DNA of 64,000 bases from an uncultured Eubacteriales bacterium. Lineage in GTDB: Bacteria > Bacillota > Clostridia > Oscillospirales > Oscillospiraceae. Positions 41,146 through 50,053 of the stretch are shown one piece after another. Location of the stretch: NCBI GenBank assembly GCA_900540545.1, contig UQGJ01000006.1, positions 77,178 through 141,177 of the forward strand, written 5' to 3'. The notes under the pieces are model-generated. The model ran no database searches. It saw only the letters and a list, made by a program, of their open reading frames with translations, and had not been told where the DNA came from. The first letter of the stretch is position 1. Every line of letters begins with the position of its first letter. A program made the position numbers and the translations under genes.

Positions 41146-42378
41146 TTAGAACAGCTCGGTAAAGACCTCTTCCCCGCCCTCCAGCTTCATCATGGCGGCG
41201 GACTTGATGGGGTTGTTGTACTCGTCGAACTCGTAGGAGCCTGTGATGCCCTCCAGGCCCTTGGTGGCCTTCATGGCGTCGATGACGGCCTGCTTATATT
41301 CGTCGCTGCCCTGCTCCAGGCCGGCGGCCTCGGCGGCCTTCAGGCCCTCGCAGAGGATCATGGCGGCATCGTAACCCAGGGGGGCGAACATGCTGGGGAC
41401 CTTCTCGCTGTATGCGGCCTGATAGTCGGCCTCGAACTGGGCCACGCCCTCGGTGCCGGCGGCATAGCCGGAGCAGTAGACGGCGCCCTCAAGGTCGGCC
41501 GCGCTGGCGTACTTGGCCACGCCGCCCCAGCCGTCGCCGCCCAGGAAGGTGCCGGTGACGCCCACCTGGCGGGCCTGGGTAACGATCATGCCGTCGTCCT
41601 CATAGTAGTTGGGGCAGAAGATCACGTCGGGGTTCTTGCTGGCGATGTTGGTCATCTGGGCCTTGAAGTCCACGTCGCCCTCGGCGTAGCCCTCCTGGCT
41701 GGTCACGGTGATGCCCAGCTCGCCGCACTTGGCCACGAAGGCGTTCTTCAGCCCCTCGGAGTAGTCCTCGCCGGTCTTGAAGATGACGGCGGCGGTGGTG
41801 GCGCCCAGCTTCTCGCTGGCGTACTGGGCCATCTTCTCGCCCTGGAAGGGGTCGATGAAGCAGGAGCGGAACACGTTGGTGCGGATGCCGTCCTCCGGCT
41901 TCTCCGGGTCCAGCAGCGTGACGCCGGCCGCGGTGGCGGAGGCGGTGATCTGAGGCATGTTGATGGCGTAGGACTCGTCAGCCACGGCGATGGTGGGGCC
42001 GGTGAGCACGGAGCCGATAAGGGCGGTGACGCCGTCATCCACCAGGCGGTTGAAGGCGGTGACGGCCTCGGTGGCGTCGCCCTTCTCGTCGTAGGGAATG
42101 ACCTTGACGGTCTTGCCGTTGACGCCGCCGTTGGCGTTGAGCTGCTCGATGTAGAGCATGGCGCCGTTCTTGACGGCGTTGCCGTACTGGGCGTTGTCAC
42201 CGGAGGTGTTGGCCAGCAGGCCGATGACGATCTCGCCGCCGGCGGCGGTGGAGCCGCTGTCGGGGTTGGGGGTGGTGGAGCTGCCGCCCTTGTCATCGCC
42301 GCTGCCGGCGCAGCCGGAGAGCAGGCTGAAACTGAGCGCGCCGGCCATCATGAGAGCAAGAACACGATTTCTTTTCAT
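41146..42378 (-). CDS. livK: Branched-chain amino-acid ABC transporter substrate-binding lipoprotein
   Basis: I chose ATG 42378 (MKRNRVLALMMAG) behind GAAAGGA; a GTG nine nt upstream is too near that site. The signal peptide ends in a lipobox (SLLSGC), so the protein is a membrane-tethered lipoprotein. A Gly/Ser/Asp-rich linker precedes a Peripla_BP_6 fold: VIGLLANTSGDNAQYGNAV, then NGKTVKVIPYDEKGDATEAV, typical of Leu/Ile/Val-binding proteins. The last part (GSYEFDEYNNPIKSA) is also typical. It is the first gene of the operon, under a consensus-like promoter at 42410-42439. Ligand specificity is unknown; branched-chain amino acids are the family default. Confidence 0.92.
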   Translation of the reverse strand: MKRNRVLALMMAGALSFSLLSGCAGSGDDKGGSSTTPNPDSGSTAAGGEIVIGLLANTSGDNAQYGNAVKNGAMLYIEQLNANGGVNGKTVKVIPYDEKGDATEAVTAFNRLVDDGVTALIGSVLTGPTIAVADESYAINMPQITASATAAGVTLLDPEKPEDGIRTNVFRSCFIDPFQGEKMAQYASEKLGATTAAVIFKTGEDYSEGLKNAFVAKCGELGITVTSQEGYAEGDVDFKAQMTNIASKNPDVIFCPNYYEDDGMIVTQARQVGVTGTFLGGDGWGGVAKYASAADLEGAVYCSGYAAGTEGVAQFEADYQAAYSEKVPSMFAPLGYDAAMILCEGLKAAEAAGLEQGSDEYKQAVIDAMKATKGLEGITGSYEFDEYNNPIKSAAMMKLEGGEEVFTELF

Positions 42379-42409
42379 TGTAGTCACCTATCCTTTCAGG
42401 TTGTTGACA

Positions 42410-42439
42410 ATTATACGCTCTCCATTCATAATGTGTCAA
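42410..42439 (-). promoter_or_regulatory. Promoter of the liv operon
   Basis: Read on the minus strand, TTGACA (42439-42434) and TATAAT (42415-42410) are perfect, with an 18-nt spacer, 31 nt before the livK start codon. Confidence 0.85.
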
Positions 42440-42503
42440 CCGTCGTTTTTGCCAATCTGTATTCTGCCGTATCGTGCTTTATAGACAGAATACACAATTC
42501 TGT

Positions 42504-43241
42504 TCACAGGACGAAGCCACCGTCCACCCCCAGGACCTGCCCGGTGAGGAACCCGGCGGTGGGAGAGGCCAGGAACAGCACGGCCCCGGCCACCTCCTCC
42601 GGGGTCCCCAGGCGGCCCAAGGGGGTCTCCGCCGCCAGGGCGGCGCGGTCCTCTGGGGAGAGGCGGGCGTTCATTTCAGTGTCGATGACGCCGGGGCAGA
42701 CGCAGTTGACGGCGATGCCGGAGGGCCCAAGCTCCTGGGCCAGCGCCTTTGTCAGCCCGATGACCCCGGCCTTGGCCGCCGAGTAGGCCGCCTCGCAGGA
42801 GGCCCCGCAGCGCCCCCACATGGAGGACACCGTGATGATTTTTCCGCACTTGCGCCCCACCATATGGCGGTAGACCGCCCGGCAGCAATAGAGGACCCCG
42901 TCCAGGTCGGTCCCCCGCAGGCGGGCCCAGTCCTGGTCCGTCATATCGCAGAGAAGTCCCGTCCAGGCCACCCCGGCGTTGCATACCAGAATGTCAAGTT
43001 GACAAAAATTATCCAACACATTGTCAACCATATTCTTGACCTGGTCCGGGTCGGCCACATCGGCCTGGACGGTCATGGTCCGGCCGCCGTACCGGGCCAG
43101 CTCCGCCGCCAAGTCTTCCGCCGCCGCCCGGGCGGTGTGGTAGTGGATGGCCACGTCATAGCCCGCGGCGGCGAAGGCCCGGGCCGTGGCCGCGCCGATG
43201 CCGCGGCTGGCGCCGGTGATGAGGGCGGTTTTTCGTTCCAT
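42504..43241 (-). CDS. SDR-family 3-oxoacyl-ACP-reductase-like protein (FabG-like)
   Basis: At 245 aa it has the classic SDR size. The NADPH-binding TGASRGIG motif starts at residue 9; CNAG (NNAG variant), a catalytic Ser in TVSSMWG and YSAAK (Tyr-x-x-x-Lys) are all present, and it ends with the FLASPTAGFLTGQVLGVDGG stretch common to FabG. It is a lone gene, not in a fatty-acid cluster, so it may be a ketoreductase or a different alcohol dehydrogenase. GAGGAA precedes the ATG. The gene behind it is separated by a truncated MITE-like repeat. Confidence 0.85.
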   Translation of the reverse strand: MERKTALITGASRGIGAATARAFAAAGYDVAIHYHTARAAAEDLAAELARYGGRTMTVQADVADPDQVKNMVDNVLDNFCQLDILVCNAGVAWTGLLCDMTDQDWARLRGTDLDGVLYCCRAVYRHMVGRKCGKIITVSSMWGRCGASCEAAYSAAKAGVIGLTKALAQELGPSGIAVNCVCPGVIDTEMNARLSPEDRAALAAETPLGRLGTPEEVAGAVLFLASPTAGFLTGQVLGVDGGFVL

Positions 43242-43297
43242 GGTGGTTCCTCGCTTTCTGTTTGGGGGGACGGGCAGGGGCGGGCCCTGCCTGGGGC

Positions 43298-43640
43298 GTT
43301 CCTTTCTCGTTTGAGAAAGGAACCGAAAGAAAACCAGGGGGCGGCTACGGGCATTTTTAATGCCCTACCCGCCGCCCCCTGGACCCCGGGGACGGCCGGG
43401 CGGCGGTACGGGTTATGATGGTTGGCAAGACTTGCAAGCTGTTGCAGCTCGTATCGGTCTGGCGCTGGAATGACTTCGGCTGCCGCCCCTCGGCATATCA
43501 CCCGGCAAAACTTGATAGTAGTTGCGTTTTACTCGGTGCAAACAAGCCGCCAGTGGTTAAAGCGTGTTTGAATTGGCCTTTTGCCCATTGGGAGTCTGTA
43601 CGGGCCGCCCCGTGGGCATCATTCTCAATTCATTGTCGGC
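43298..43640. repeat. MITE-like element, copy 2 (truncated)
   Basis: The left-end hairpin (43298-43323, GTTCCTTTCTC...GAGAAAGGAAC followed by CGAAAGAAAACCAGGG) is nearly identical to copy 1. The sequence to about 43580 matches copy 3 (about 54970-55182), including TTGATAGTAGTTGCGTTTTA and CTCGGTGCAAACAAGCCGCC. The right hairpin end is absent. This fills the gap 43242-43642, which has no gene. Confidence 0.8.
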
Positions 43641-43642
43641 TC

Positions 43643-45916
43643 TCAATGCCTCCCCCGCACGTAGCGGAACACCCACCGTTTCCACTTGGGCAGGGCGGAC
43701 TCCACCCGGGCCGCCTCACGGCGGTATAAGCGGGCGGCCTCGTCCCGCTCGGACGGGGTCAGGATATGCTGGCTGAACCGGGCCTTCTCCGCCAATTCTC
43801 TCAGGCGGCCGTCCTCCCGGCCGCCCCAGGGGGCCAGCGCACGGAGGCGGCCGTAGAAATACAGGGCCGCCCGGTTGGCATCATCGCTTGCGGCATACCG
43901 GCGCTCCCGGCGTCCGGCCCACCACAGGTGCAGGCACAGCAGCGCCGCCAGCCCCAGGACCCCCAGGGGGACCCACAGCCAGCCCCAGCCAGCCCCGTCC
44001 TCCGTCTGCCCGGTCCCGCCCTGGGGGGCCGGACTGGGGGTGGGGGCGGCGCTGGGCGACGCACTCTCCTGGGCCGGGGTAGGCGTGGGGGTGGGGGCGG
44101 GGGGCTCCACCTCCATATCGAGGGTCACGTCCCCGCCGGGGATCAGCTCCCCGCTGCGGTAGCCGGGGGTCACGTCCACGGGATACCAGCCGTAGCCGTC
44201 CAGATAGATCTCCACCCAGGCGTGGGCGGCGGAGTCGGGCACCTGGACCCGGCCCGAGGCGGGCACGTTGGTGACGAACCCGCTGACATACCGGGCGGGC
44301 ACCCCCATGGCCCGGAACAGCAGGGTCCCGGCGCTGGCGTAGTGCATACAGTAACCCCGGTGGCTCTCATCGAGGAAGTAGCGGACGAAGTCCTCCCCCT
44401 CCGGGGTATAGGGGGTCTCGGCATCGTAGACCGTCTCGTGGTCCAGCGTCCGGGCCACCACCTCGGCCAGACCCACCGGGTCCATGGTCTGTCCCCGGTA
44501 CCGGCCCAGCTGCACCAAATCCCGCCAGACCGGGTCCAGCCCCGCCACGAAGCCCTCCGGCACATCCAGATAGTGCTCGTAGGCAAAGGCCCGGTAGGTC
44601 AGCTCCGACAGGGCGGCGGACTGGTCCAGAGTCCGCAGGCTGCCCGGCTGGGCGTCCGTTCGGTAGCGCAATGTGTGCCGCCACACCCCCATGTCCCGGG
44701 CCAGATAGGCGTCGTGGACAAAACTGCCCCCCGCCAGCCCCTCCGGCTCTGTGACCAGTTGATAGGGAAAATAGATACACCCGCCCGGGGCTCCGGCGTT
44801 CCAAATCTGGAAGGTGTGCACCGTATCCTCCGCCGTCCCGCCGTTGGCGTTGAACTCCTGGATGGAGACGGGCTCGTTCCAGCTGCGGCCGTTCTCCAAA
44901 TGGGATGCGAAGTTGAAGGGGGAGACCTCCATCCCCGCCAAATCGTCGTATAGCTTCTCGTCCAGGGGCTGCCAGCTCTGCCCGTCGTAGACGGCGGCGG
45001 AGTGGCCCCGGAGGTAGAGGGTCCCCGGCGCGGCCTGCTCCACCCGGAGGGCCATGCGGTTGTTGAAGCGTCGGGGCCCGGCGGCGGCCAGATTCACCGT
45101 CCCGGTGGAGCCGGAGACGCTCAGACCCGGCCCGTCCAGCAGGCCGCCCTCCAGATTGAACCGGGCCAGCTGGTCCAGCAGCGCCCCCCGGGCCTCCCCG
45201 GCCCACTGAGGCTGCCGGTAGCCCTCCTGGGGCAGGACCGCCGTGAGCAGGGCCAACAGCAGGGCGGAGGTGGGCAGGGCCAGCAGGGTGAGCCTTGCGC
45301 TCCCCGCCGGGTCCTGCCGGGCGCACAGGCCGGTGAGCAGCAGGGTGCACCAGCAGGCCGCCAGCACCATCAGGGGCAGCCAGTCCGGGGCCCGGGTCAC
45401 CATCAGGATGGGCACCAGGGGCGGGAAGGTGACGCAAAAGACCGGCAGCAGGCGGCGGGCCCGGACCACGCCCCAGCCCGCCAGCAGGCCTAGGGCCGCC
45501 GTGGCCGCCATGAGCCACAGGGCGGTGACGCTTTGCCACATGCCGTCGGTAAGCTGGGCCAGGGGGTAGATGTGTCCGATGCTGGACACCACGTCGGCCA
45601 GACTGTTGATAAAAGAGCAGTAGACCGACACGCCCCCCAGCCACAGCCCATCCCACAGCCACCACAGGCCGAAGGCGTACCCCGCCCCCAACAGCAGCAG
45701 GGGGACCCACCGCCGCCGGGGCAGGGAGAACACGGTCAGAAAGACCGCCGCCACCACGCCGCACCAGAGGAGCATGGCCGGAACGTCGGTCCCGATGTGA
45801 TAGGCGGTGGTGAAGGAGAAGAGGGTCCCGGCCAGGGTCAGGAAGAGCAGCAGCCCGTCCCCCAGCACCATCAGCGGCCCACGCTTCTCGGGCCGGACTC
45901 TGGGATGCCGTCTCAT
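43643..45916 (-). CDS. Membrane transglutaminase-like protein (757 aa)
   Basis: About six membrane helices lie in the first ~220 residues, then an extracellular domain (to ~615), a Pro/Thr/Ala-rich linker (EPPAPTPTPTPAQESASPSA), one more helix (~650) and a basic cytoplasmic tail. The transglutaminase/papain-like core is intact: GYCMHYAS (Cys ~523), DSAAHAWVEIYL (His ~565) and YPVDVTPG (Asp ~579). It is encoded last in a MoxR-DUF58-TGase operon, a widespread arrangement of unknown exact function, possibly extracellular protein modification or complex maturation. The start overlaps the DUF58 stop as ATGA. Confidence 0.88.
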   Translation of the reverse strand: MRRHPRVRPEKRGPLMVLGDGLLLFLTLAGTLFSFTTAYHIGTDVPAMLLWCGVVAAVFLTVFSLPRRRWVPLLLLGAGYAFGLWWLWDGLWLGGVSVYCSFINSLADVVSSIGHIYPLAQLTDGMWQSVTALWLMAATAALGLLAGWGVVRARRLLPVFCVTFPPLVPILMVTRAPDWLPLMVLAACWCTLLLTGLCARQDPAGSARLTLLALPTSALLLALLTAVLPQEGYRQPQWAGEARGALLDQLARFNLEGGLLDGPGLSVSGSTGTVNLAAAGPRRFNNRMALRVEQAAPGTLYLRGHSAAVYDGQSWQPLDEKLYDDLAGMEVSPFNFASHLENGRSWNEPVSIQEFNANGGTAEDTVHTFQIWNAGAPGGCIYFPYQLVTEPEGLAGGSFVHDAYLARDMGVWRHTLRYRTDAQPGSLRTLDQSAALSELTYRAFAYEHYLDVPEGFVAGLDPVWRDLVQLGRYRGQTMDPVGLAEVVARTLDHETVYDAETPYTPEGEDFVRYFLDESHRGYCMHYASAGTLLFRAMGVPARYVSGFVTNVPASGRVQVPDSAAHAWVEIYLDGYGWYPVDVTPGYRSGELIPGGDVTLDMEVEPPAPTPTPTPAQESASPSAAPTPSPAPQGGTGQTEDGAGWGWLWVPLGVLGLAALLCLHLWWAGRRERRYAASDDANRAALYFYGRLRALAPWGGREDGRLRELAEKARFSQHILTPSERDEAARLYRREAARVESALPKWKRWVFRYVRGRH

Positions 45917-46917
45917 GACGCCGCCCCCTCTCCCCCGGTGACGTGGAAGTGGCGGAGGGCGCCCTCCCGCCCCGGCACCCGGATGGGGGCGTCCAGCACG
46001 GACCGCCCGGAGGCCGGGCCGGGGTCGGACAGGGCCGCCCGCAGGCAGGCCGACAGCCCAGTCTCGTCAGAGACCGGGCAGCTCCGCACCTTGCCGGAGA
46101 CCGGCTCCGCCCACTGGACCACGTGGGGCCGGTCCCGCTCCAGCAGGGCCAGGGACAGGCCCGCCAGCCGGTCCAGGGTGGCGTCCAGGCCGTCGGCCGT
46201 CCCGAAGTGGTCAAAGGTGAGGACCAGGACGGGCCGGTGGGGCTCCAGAGTCTCCCGGACCACCAAATCGTCCTTTTTGGAGGAGAGCTTCCAGTGGATG
46301 GAGCGCATGGAATCCCCCGGCCGGTAGGGCCGCAGGTCGTAGTCCTCCCCCGGCCCGCCGCCGGGGCGGGGCTTCAGCGTGGTCCCCTCCTGGGCCGTGT
46401 CCTGGGGCAGGACAAGTTCCGCCCCCGCCGCCGGGACGGGCAGCACGAACCACTCCGCCGCCGGCGGAGCGGGGCGGCGGAGGGCGAACAGGCCCAGGCA
46501 GTCCACCACCCGCACCTGGGTCACCCGGCACTCCAGGGCCCCGCAGTGGGCGGTGTCCGCCGGCTCCTCCACCAGCACCCCCCGGGAGCCCCCGGCCAGC
46601 ACCACCCGGCGCCGGGACGCCGCCCCGGTGAGGCGGTTCACGGTCTCCATGCGCAGGGTGCACCGGGCGAAGGGCAGATGGGCGCCCCCTGCCACCGTCA
46701 CCCGCCACCGGGCCTGTCCACCCCGCTCCACCCCGTCCCCGTGGGGGCGGACCTCCACCCGGCACCCCAGCAGGGCGGGCAGGCTCACCAGCAGGGACAG
46801 CAGGGGCAGGCACAGGCACAGCACCAGGGTGAACCAGGCCAGAAACCCGGTATAGTTGATGACAAACAGGACCGCCAGGGCCAGGGCAATCCCGTAGCCG
46901 ATCCTTCGGCCGGCCAC
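45913..46917 (-). CDS. DUF58 (vWA-like) membrane protein (334 aa)
   Basis: The start is GTG 46917, 3 nt after the MoxR stop. Two N-terminal hydrophobic helices (~8-48) anchor it. The DUF58 signature is complete: GEDYDLRPYRPGDSMRSIHW followed by KLSSKKDDLVVRE. DUF58 proteins are vWA-fold partners of MoxR ATPases. Its 3' end overlaps the transglutaminase gene, so the three gene products are made together. Confidence 0.9.
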   Translation of the reverse strand: MAGRRIGYGIALALAVLFVINYTGFLAWFTLVLCLCLPLLSLLVSLPALLGCRVEVRPHGDGVERGGQARWRVTVAGGAHLPFARCTLRMETVNRLTGAASRRRVVLAGGSRGVLVEEPADTAHCGALECRVTQVRVVDCLGLFALRRPAPPAAEWFVLPVPAAGAELVLPQDTAQEGTTLKPRPGGGPGEDYDLRPYRPGDSMRSIHWKLSSKKDDLVVRETLEPHRPVLVLTFDHFGTADGLDATLDRLAGLSLALLERDRPHVVQWAEPVSGKVRSCPVSDETGLSACLRAALSDPGPASGRSVLDAPIRVPGREGALRHFHVTGGEGAAS

Positions 46918-46920
46918 GGC

Positions 46921-47859
46921 TTACTCCAGCCGGGGCGGCTTCACGCTGTGGAGGATAGTCCCCAGCGGGTCCGCCTTGCCGCCCTCCGCCCCCTCGGCCC
47001 GGGGGGAGAGGAGGAGCCGGTGTTCCACCGTGTGCCGGAACACCTGCTGGATGTCGTTGGGGACCACGTAGTCCCGGCCCAGCACGTAGGCCATGGCCCG
47101 GCCCATGGCGGCCACGGCCAGGGTGGCCCTGGGGCTGGCCCCCTGGGCGATCAGGGGGTCGGTCCGGGTGGCGTTCACCAGCCGGACGATGTAGTCCCCC
47201 ACCTCGTCGGAGAGGTAGACCCGGTCCACGGCGGAGCGGAGGGCCTCCAGGCCCTGGCGGTCCACCACCTGGCGGACGCCGCCCCCGTTCTCCCCCCGCT
47301 GCTTGCGGCGCAGCAGCTCCAGCTCGTGGTCGGGGGCGGGGTAGCCGATGGAGAGGCGGACCATGAAGCGGTCCATCTGGGAGTCGGGCAGCAGTTGGGT
47401 CCCCGACGCCCCCGCCGGGTTCTGGGTGGCGATGACCAAAAAGGGCTGGGGTACTGGGTGGGCCACCCCGTCCACCGTCACCTGCCCCTCCTCCATGGCC
47501 TCCAGCAGGGCCGACTGGGTCCGGCTGGTGGCCCGGTTCAGCTCGTCGGCCAAAAACAGGTTACATAATACCGCCCCCGGCTGGTACTCCATGGCGCCGG
47601 TGGCCTTGTTCCAGATGGAAAAGCCGGTGATGTCCGAGGGCATCACGTCGGGGGTGAACTGCACCCGGTTATAGTCCAGCCCCAGGGCCTTGGAAAAGGC
47701 CAGGGCCATGGTGGTCTTGCCCACGCCGGGGATGTCCTCCAGCAGGATATGTCCCCGGGCCAGAATGGCCAGAAGCACCTCCACCAGCACCCCGTCCTTG
47801 CCCACCACGGCCTTTTTCACCTCGGCAATGACGCCGGCGCATACATTTTTCTCACTCAT
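46921..47859 (-). CDS. MoxR-family AAA+ ATPase (312 aa)
   Basis: I chose ATG 47859 (MSEKNVCAGV) behind GGGAGGG; an open frame to 47910 continues into leader sequence. Walker A is GVGKTT (45-50), Walker B is LFLADELNRA (Asp105, Glu106), sensor 1 lies in VIATQNPAG, and SPRATLAVA belongs to the lid. MoxR ATPases act as chaperones that mature partner proteins with vWA domains, here the DUF58 product. It is the first gene of the operon. Confidence 0.92.
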   Translation of the reverse strand: MSEKNVCAGVIAEVKKAVVGKDGVLVEVLLAILARGHILLEDIPGVGKTTMALAFSKALGLDYNRVQFTPDVMPSDITGFSIWNKATGAMEYQPGAVLCNLFLADELNRATSRTQSALLEAMEEGQVTVDGVAHPVPQPFLVIATQNPAGASGTQLLPDSQMDRFMVRLSIGYPAPDHELELLRRKQRGENGGGVRQVVDRQGLEALRSAVDRVYLSDEVGDYIVRLVNATRTDPLIAQGASPRATLAVAAMGRAMAYVLGRDYVVPNDIQQVFRHTVEHRLLLSPRAEGAEGGKADPLGTILHSVKPPRLE

Positions 47860-48009
47860 GTCTGACCAACCCTCCCGGTCCTGTTGTGTGATTCCCATCC
47901 ATTTTAACATGCTTTCCCCCCTGGGACAAGGCCGGTAACCAGTATTTACAAGCCGTTTGGAAAGGCATATACTGGACCTGAATCAAAAATGACAGCGAGG
48001 TGCACGGCC

Positions 48010-48855
48010 ATGAGCCTCCCCTTCGACAGCCGCCCCACCCTGGCCTCCTGGCCCAAGCGCATCTACGCCTGGGAGGAGCTTCCCGCCCCCTTCCGCCCCG
48101 CCCTGGAGGGGTGGCGGGGTCTGGGGATGCCCCCCGGCAACGTGACCTACATCCCCCGGGTGGCCCAGTCCGGCGGCGGGCCGGAGTACGCCGCCGCCTG
48201 GTGGGACGGCCAAGTCTGCCTCCAGACCGGCGGGAACCGCGGGGTCCAGGTCTGCCGCATCGCCCCCGGCGAGGTTCGGATGCTCACCTATCAGCTCCAG
48301 CTTCTGCGCTGCGCGGTGTCCCTGGAGCTGAAGGGGGGCCGGCAGCTCGCCTTTTCCTATAACGTGGTGAAGGAGGAGCAACTCCGCCCCGTCCTCAACC
48401 TGCTGCTGGGCAATCCCCCGGAGGCCCCCTTCCCCACCGTCCACCCCGGTACCCCGGCCCTGGACCGGCTGCTGGAGGACAGCTACGCCATGTACCACAC
48501 CGCCCGGCTGTGCTACCGCTTCGGCGCGCCCCTGCTGGACTTCCTGTGGCTCCAGGGCAGGGCCCGGCGGCTCTTTCAGAAGACGGACCCGGAATATTTT
48601 CTGGGCGGCCTGGACCGGGGTCTCGCGGTCATTTTCACCGATTCCTACGGCACCCAAACCGCCTACCTCCGCTGGGCAGAGGTGTCCCGGGTGTCGGTGG
48701 AACCCAAAGGCCGGAAGGGCCGGGTCCTCCAGGTCACACCCCGCCAGGGCGCGGCGCTGGAAATCCCCCTCCTGCCGGGGCAGGAATCGGAAGCCGCCGC
48801 CTTCCTCCGCCGGGTCAAGGCCGCCGGACTTTCGCGGGAGGTCTATTGGGAATAG
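48010..48855 (+). CDS. Conserved-looking hypothetical protein (281 aa)
   Basis: I chose ATG 48010 because GAGGTG lies upstream; an ATG at 47989 has none. It is a soluble protein with no signal peptide. It begins LPFDSRPTLASWPKRIYAWEELPAPF and continues with an NVTYIPRVAQ stretch and GGLDRGLAVIFTDSYGTQTAYL near 200-225. The C-terminal ~80 residues (LRWAEVSRVSVEPKG.. LQVTPRQGAALEIPL) look like a PH-type beta sandwich. It is divergent from the MoxR operon and stops before a terminator shared with tRNA-Val. No family is recognised and no operon partner exists. Confidence 0.6.
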   Translation: MSLPFDSRPTLASWPKRIYAWEELPAPFRPALEGWRGLGMPPGNVTYIPRVAQSGGGPEYAAAWWDGQVCLQTGGNRGVQVCRIAPGEVRMLTYQLQLLRCAVSLELKGGRQLAFSYNVVKEEQLRPVLNLLLGNPPEAPFPTVHPGTPALDRLLEDSYAMYHTARLCYRFGAPLLDFLWLQGRARRLFQKTDPEYFLGGLDRGLAVIFTDSYGTQTAYLRWAEVSRVSVEPKGRKGRVLQVTPRQGAALEIPLLPGQESEAAAFLRRVKAAGLSREVYWE

Positions 48856-48930
48856 AATGAAAGGGGCAATTCACTTGCCCCGAGCATTGAAATCTCCGAA
48901 GGGTGGAGCCGCCAAAGGCGGCGAAACCCA

Positions 48931-48970
48931 AAAAAGAAGGACAACATCCGAAGATGTTGTCCTTCTTTTT
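48931..48970. terminator. Bidirectional terminator between hypothetical gene and tRNA-Val
   Basis: AAAAAGAAGGACAACATC pairs with GATGTTGTCCTTCTTTTT around a 4-nt loop. A-run and T-run flanks let it serve the plus-strand gene and the minus-strand tRNA. Confidence 0.88.
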
Positions 48971-49046
48971 GGTGGACGATACAGGATTCGAACCTGTGAC
49001 CTCCCGCACGTCAAGCGGATGCTCATACCAGCTGAGCTAATCGTCC
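48970..49046 (-). tRNA. tRNA-Val (anticodon GAC)
   Basis: On the minus strand the 7-bp acceptor stem (GGACGAT/ATCGTCC), D-arm (TAGCTCAGCTGG), anticodon arm (loop TTGACGT, anticodon GAC), and T-arm (GGTTCGAATCC) fold as a standard tRNA. The 3' CCA is encoded (48970-48972 on the plus strand). GAC reads GUC and GUU. Confidence 0.95.
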
Positions 49047-49099
49047 AAACGGCGAATGTTATTATATCCAAAAGTGGGGAGCTTGTCAACTCTTTTTTC

Positions 49100-49133
49100 A
49101 AAAAGGGTGGGGCGGCGGAAAAATCCGCCGCCC
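49100..49133 (-). terminator. Terminator of the MerR-family gene
   Basis: GGGCGGCGGA and TCCGCCGCCC form a 10-bp stem 10 nt after the gene's stop, followed on the minus strand by CCACCCTTTTTG. Confidence 0.8.
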
Positions 49134-49142
49134 TGTCCGCTT

Positions 49143-49940
49143 TTACGCCTCCTTCGTCACGGGGAACAGCACCCCCGTCTCCAGCTCCTCCGGGCTGCCC
49201 ACCATGCCCTCGTCCTTGAGATACCGCTCGATGGCCGGACCGCAGACGCGGTACTCGGTGTGCTGGGCCAGCCAGGCGCACAGGGCGTCGTAGGCGTACT
49301 TGAGTTCCTCATAGGGCCCCGTGTGGACCACCGCCGCGCAGGTCTGGGCGGGCCGCACCGTCACCGCCGGGTCCTCGCCCTCCACCACCACCTGGGCCTC
49401 CACGTCCATCTCGTCGTAAGAGAACTCCCCGCCGTGATAGAGCTGCTGGGTACACCCGGCCTGTTTCAGCCCACGGGCCGCCATCTCCCGGCGCAGGTCC
49501 TGGAACAGGGCGTGGGTCTCGGCCACGTTGATGGTCCGGCGCAGGGAAAAGACCCGCTGGGCCGGGTCCTCCAAGATGATGACATGATAGCGCTCCTTTA
49601 ACATTTCGATTCCCTCCATTTGGATGATGTCTTGTTCCATCCGGCGCAGGCTCTGCCGCAGCTCATTGAGCTGGGCGTAGGCCTCCAGCCTCCGCCGGTG
49701 GACCCGCCGGGCCAGCTCGTCCTCCGGCAGGGCCAGCAGCGGCCCGATCTCCCCCAGGGGGAACCCGTACCGCTTCAGCCGCTCGATGCGCGCCAGGTCC
49801 TGCATCTGTCCCTCGCCATAGTAGCGGTAGCCGTTGTCGGCCCCCACCTGGTCGGGGCGCAGCAGGCCCAGGGCGTCGTAATACCGCAGCATCCGGGCCG
49901 AGACCCCCGTCAGCTTGGAGAATGCGCCAATCGTTAACAT
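49143..49940 (-). CDS. MerR-family regulator with GyrI-like effector domain (265 aa)
   Basis: An N-terminal winged helix-turn-helix (IGAFSKLTGVSARMLRYYDALGLL, ~3-70, with NGYRYYGEGQ wing) is followed by the dimer coiled coil (~75-115) and a GyrI/BmrR-like small-molecule-binding domain (~120-265) with a HTGPYEELKYAYDALCAWL stretch typical of that fold. Such proteins usually sense hydrophobic cations or drugs and activate transporters by twisting a promoter with a long spacer. Start ATG 49940. No transporter is adjacent; the divergent gene encodes a collagen-like protein. A palindrome at 49965-49976 may be part of its operator. Confidence 0.88.
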   Translation of the reverse strand: MLTIGAFSKLTGVSARMLRYYDALGLLRPDQVGADNGYRYYGEGQMQDLARIERLKRYGFPLGEIGPLLALPEDELARRVHRRRLEAYAQLNELRQSLRRMEQDIIQMEGIEMLKERYHVIILEDPAQRVFSLRRTINVAETHALFQDLRREMAARGLKQAGCTQQLYHGGEFSYDEMDVEAQVVVEGEDPAVTVRPAQTCAAVVHTGPYEELKYAYDALCAWLAQHTEYRVCGPAIERYLKDEGMVGSPEELETGVLFPVTKEA

Positions 49941-49964
49941 TATACTACCTCACAAATCTGGATG

Positions 49965-49976
49965 GGAACCGGTTCC
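49965..49976. promoter_or_regulatory. Possible MerR-type operator
   Basis: GGAACCGGTTCC is a perfect 12-bp palindrome between the divergent MerR-family and collagen-like genes. It could bind the regulator, but no textbook 19-bp MerR promoter is clear around it. Confidence 0.35.
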
Positions 49977-50053
49977 ACCCTTACAGTACACCTTGACACC
50001 GTGACAAAGTCAAGCGGGAATTTTTCGCATACACTGGAGCGGGAGGTTTTACC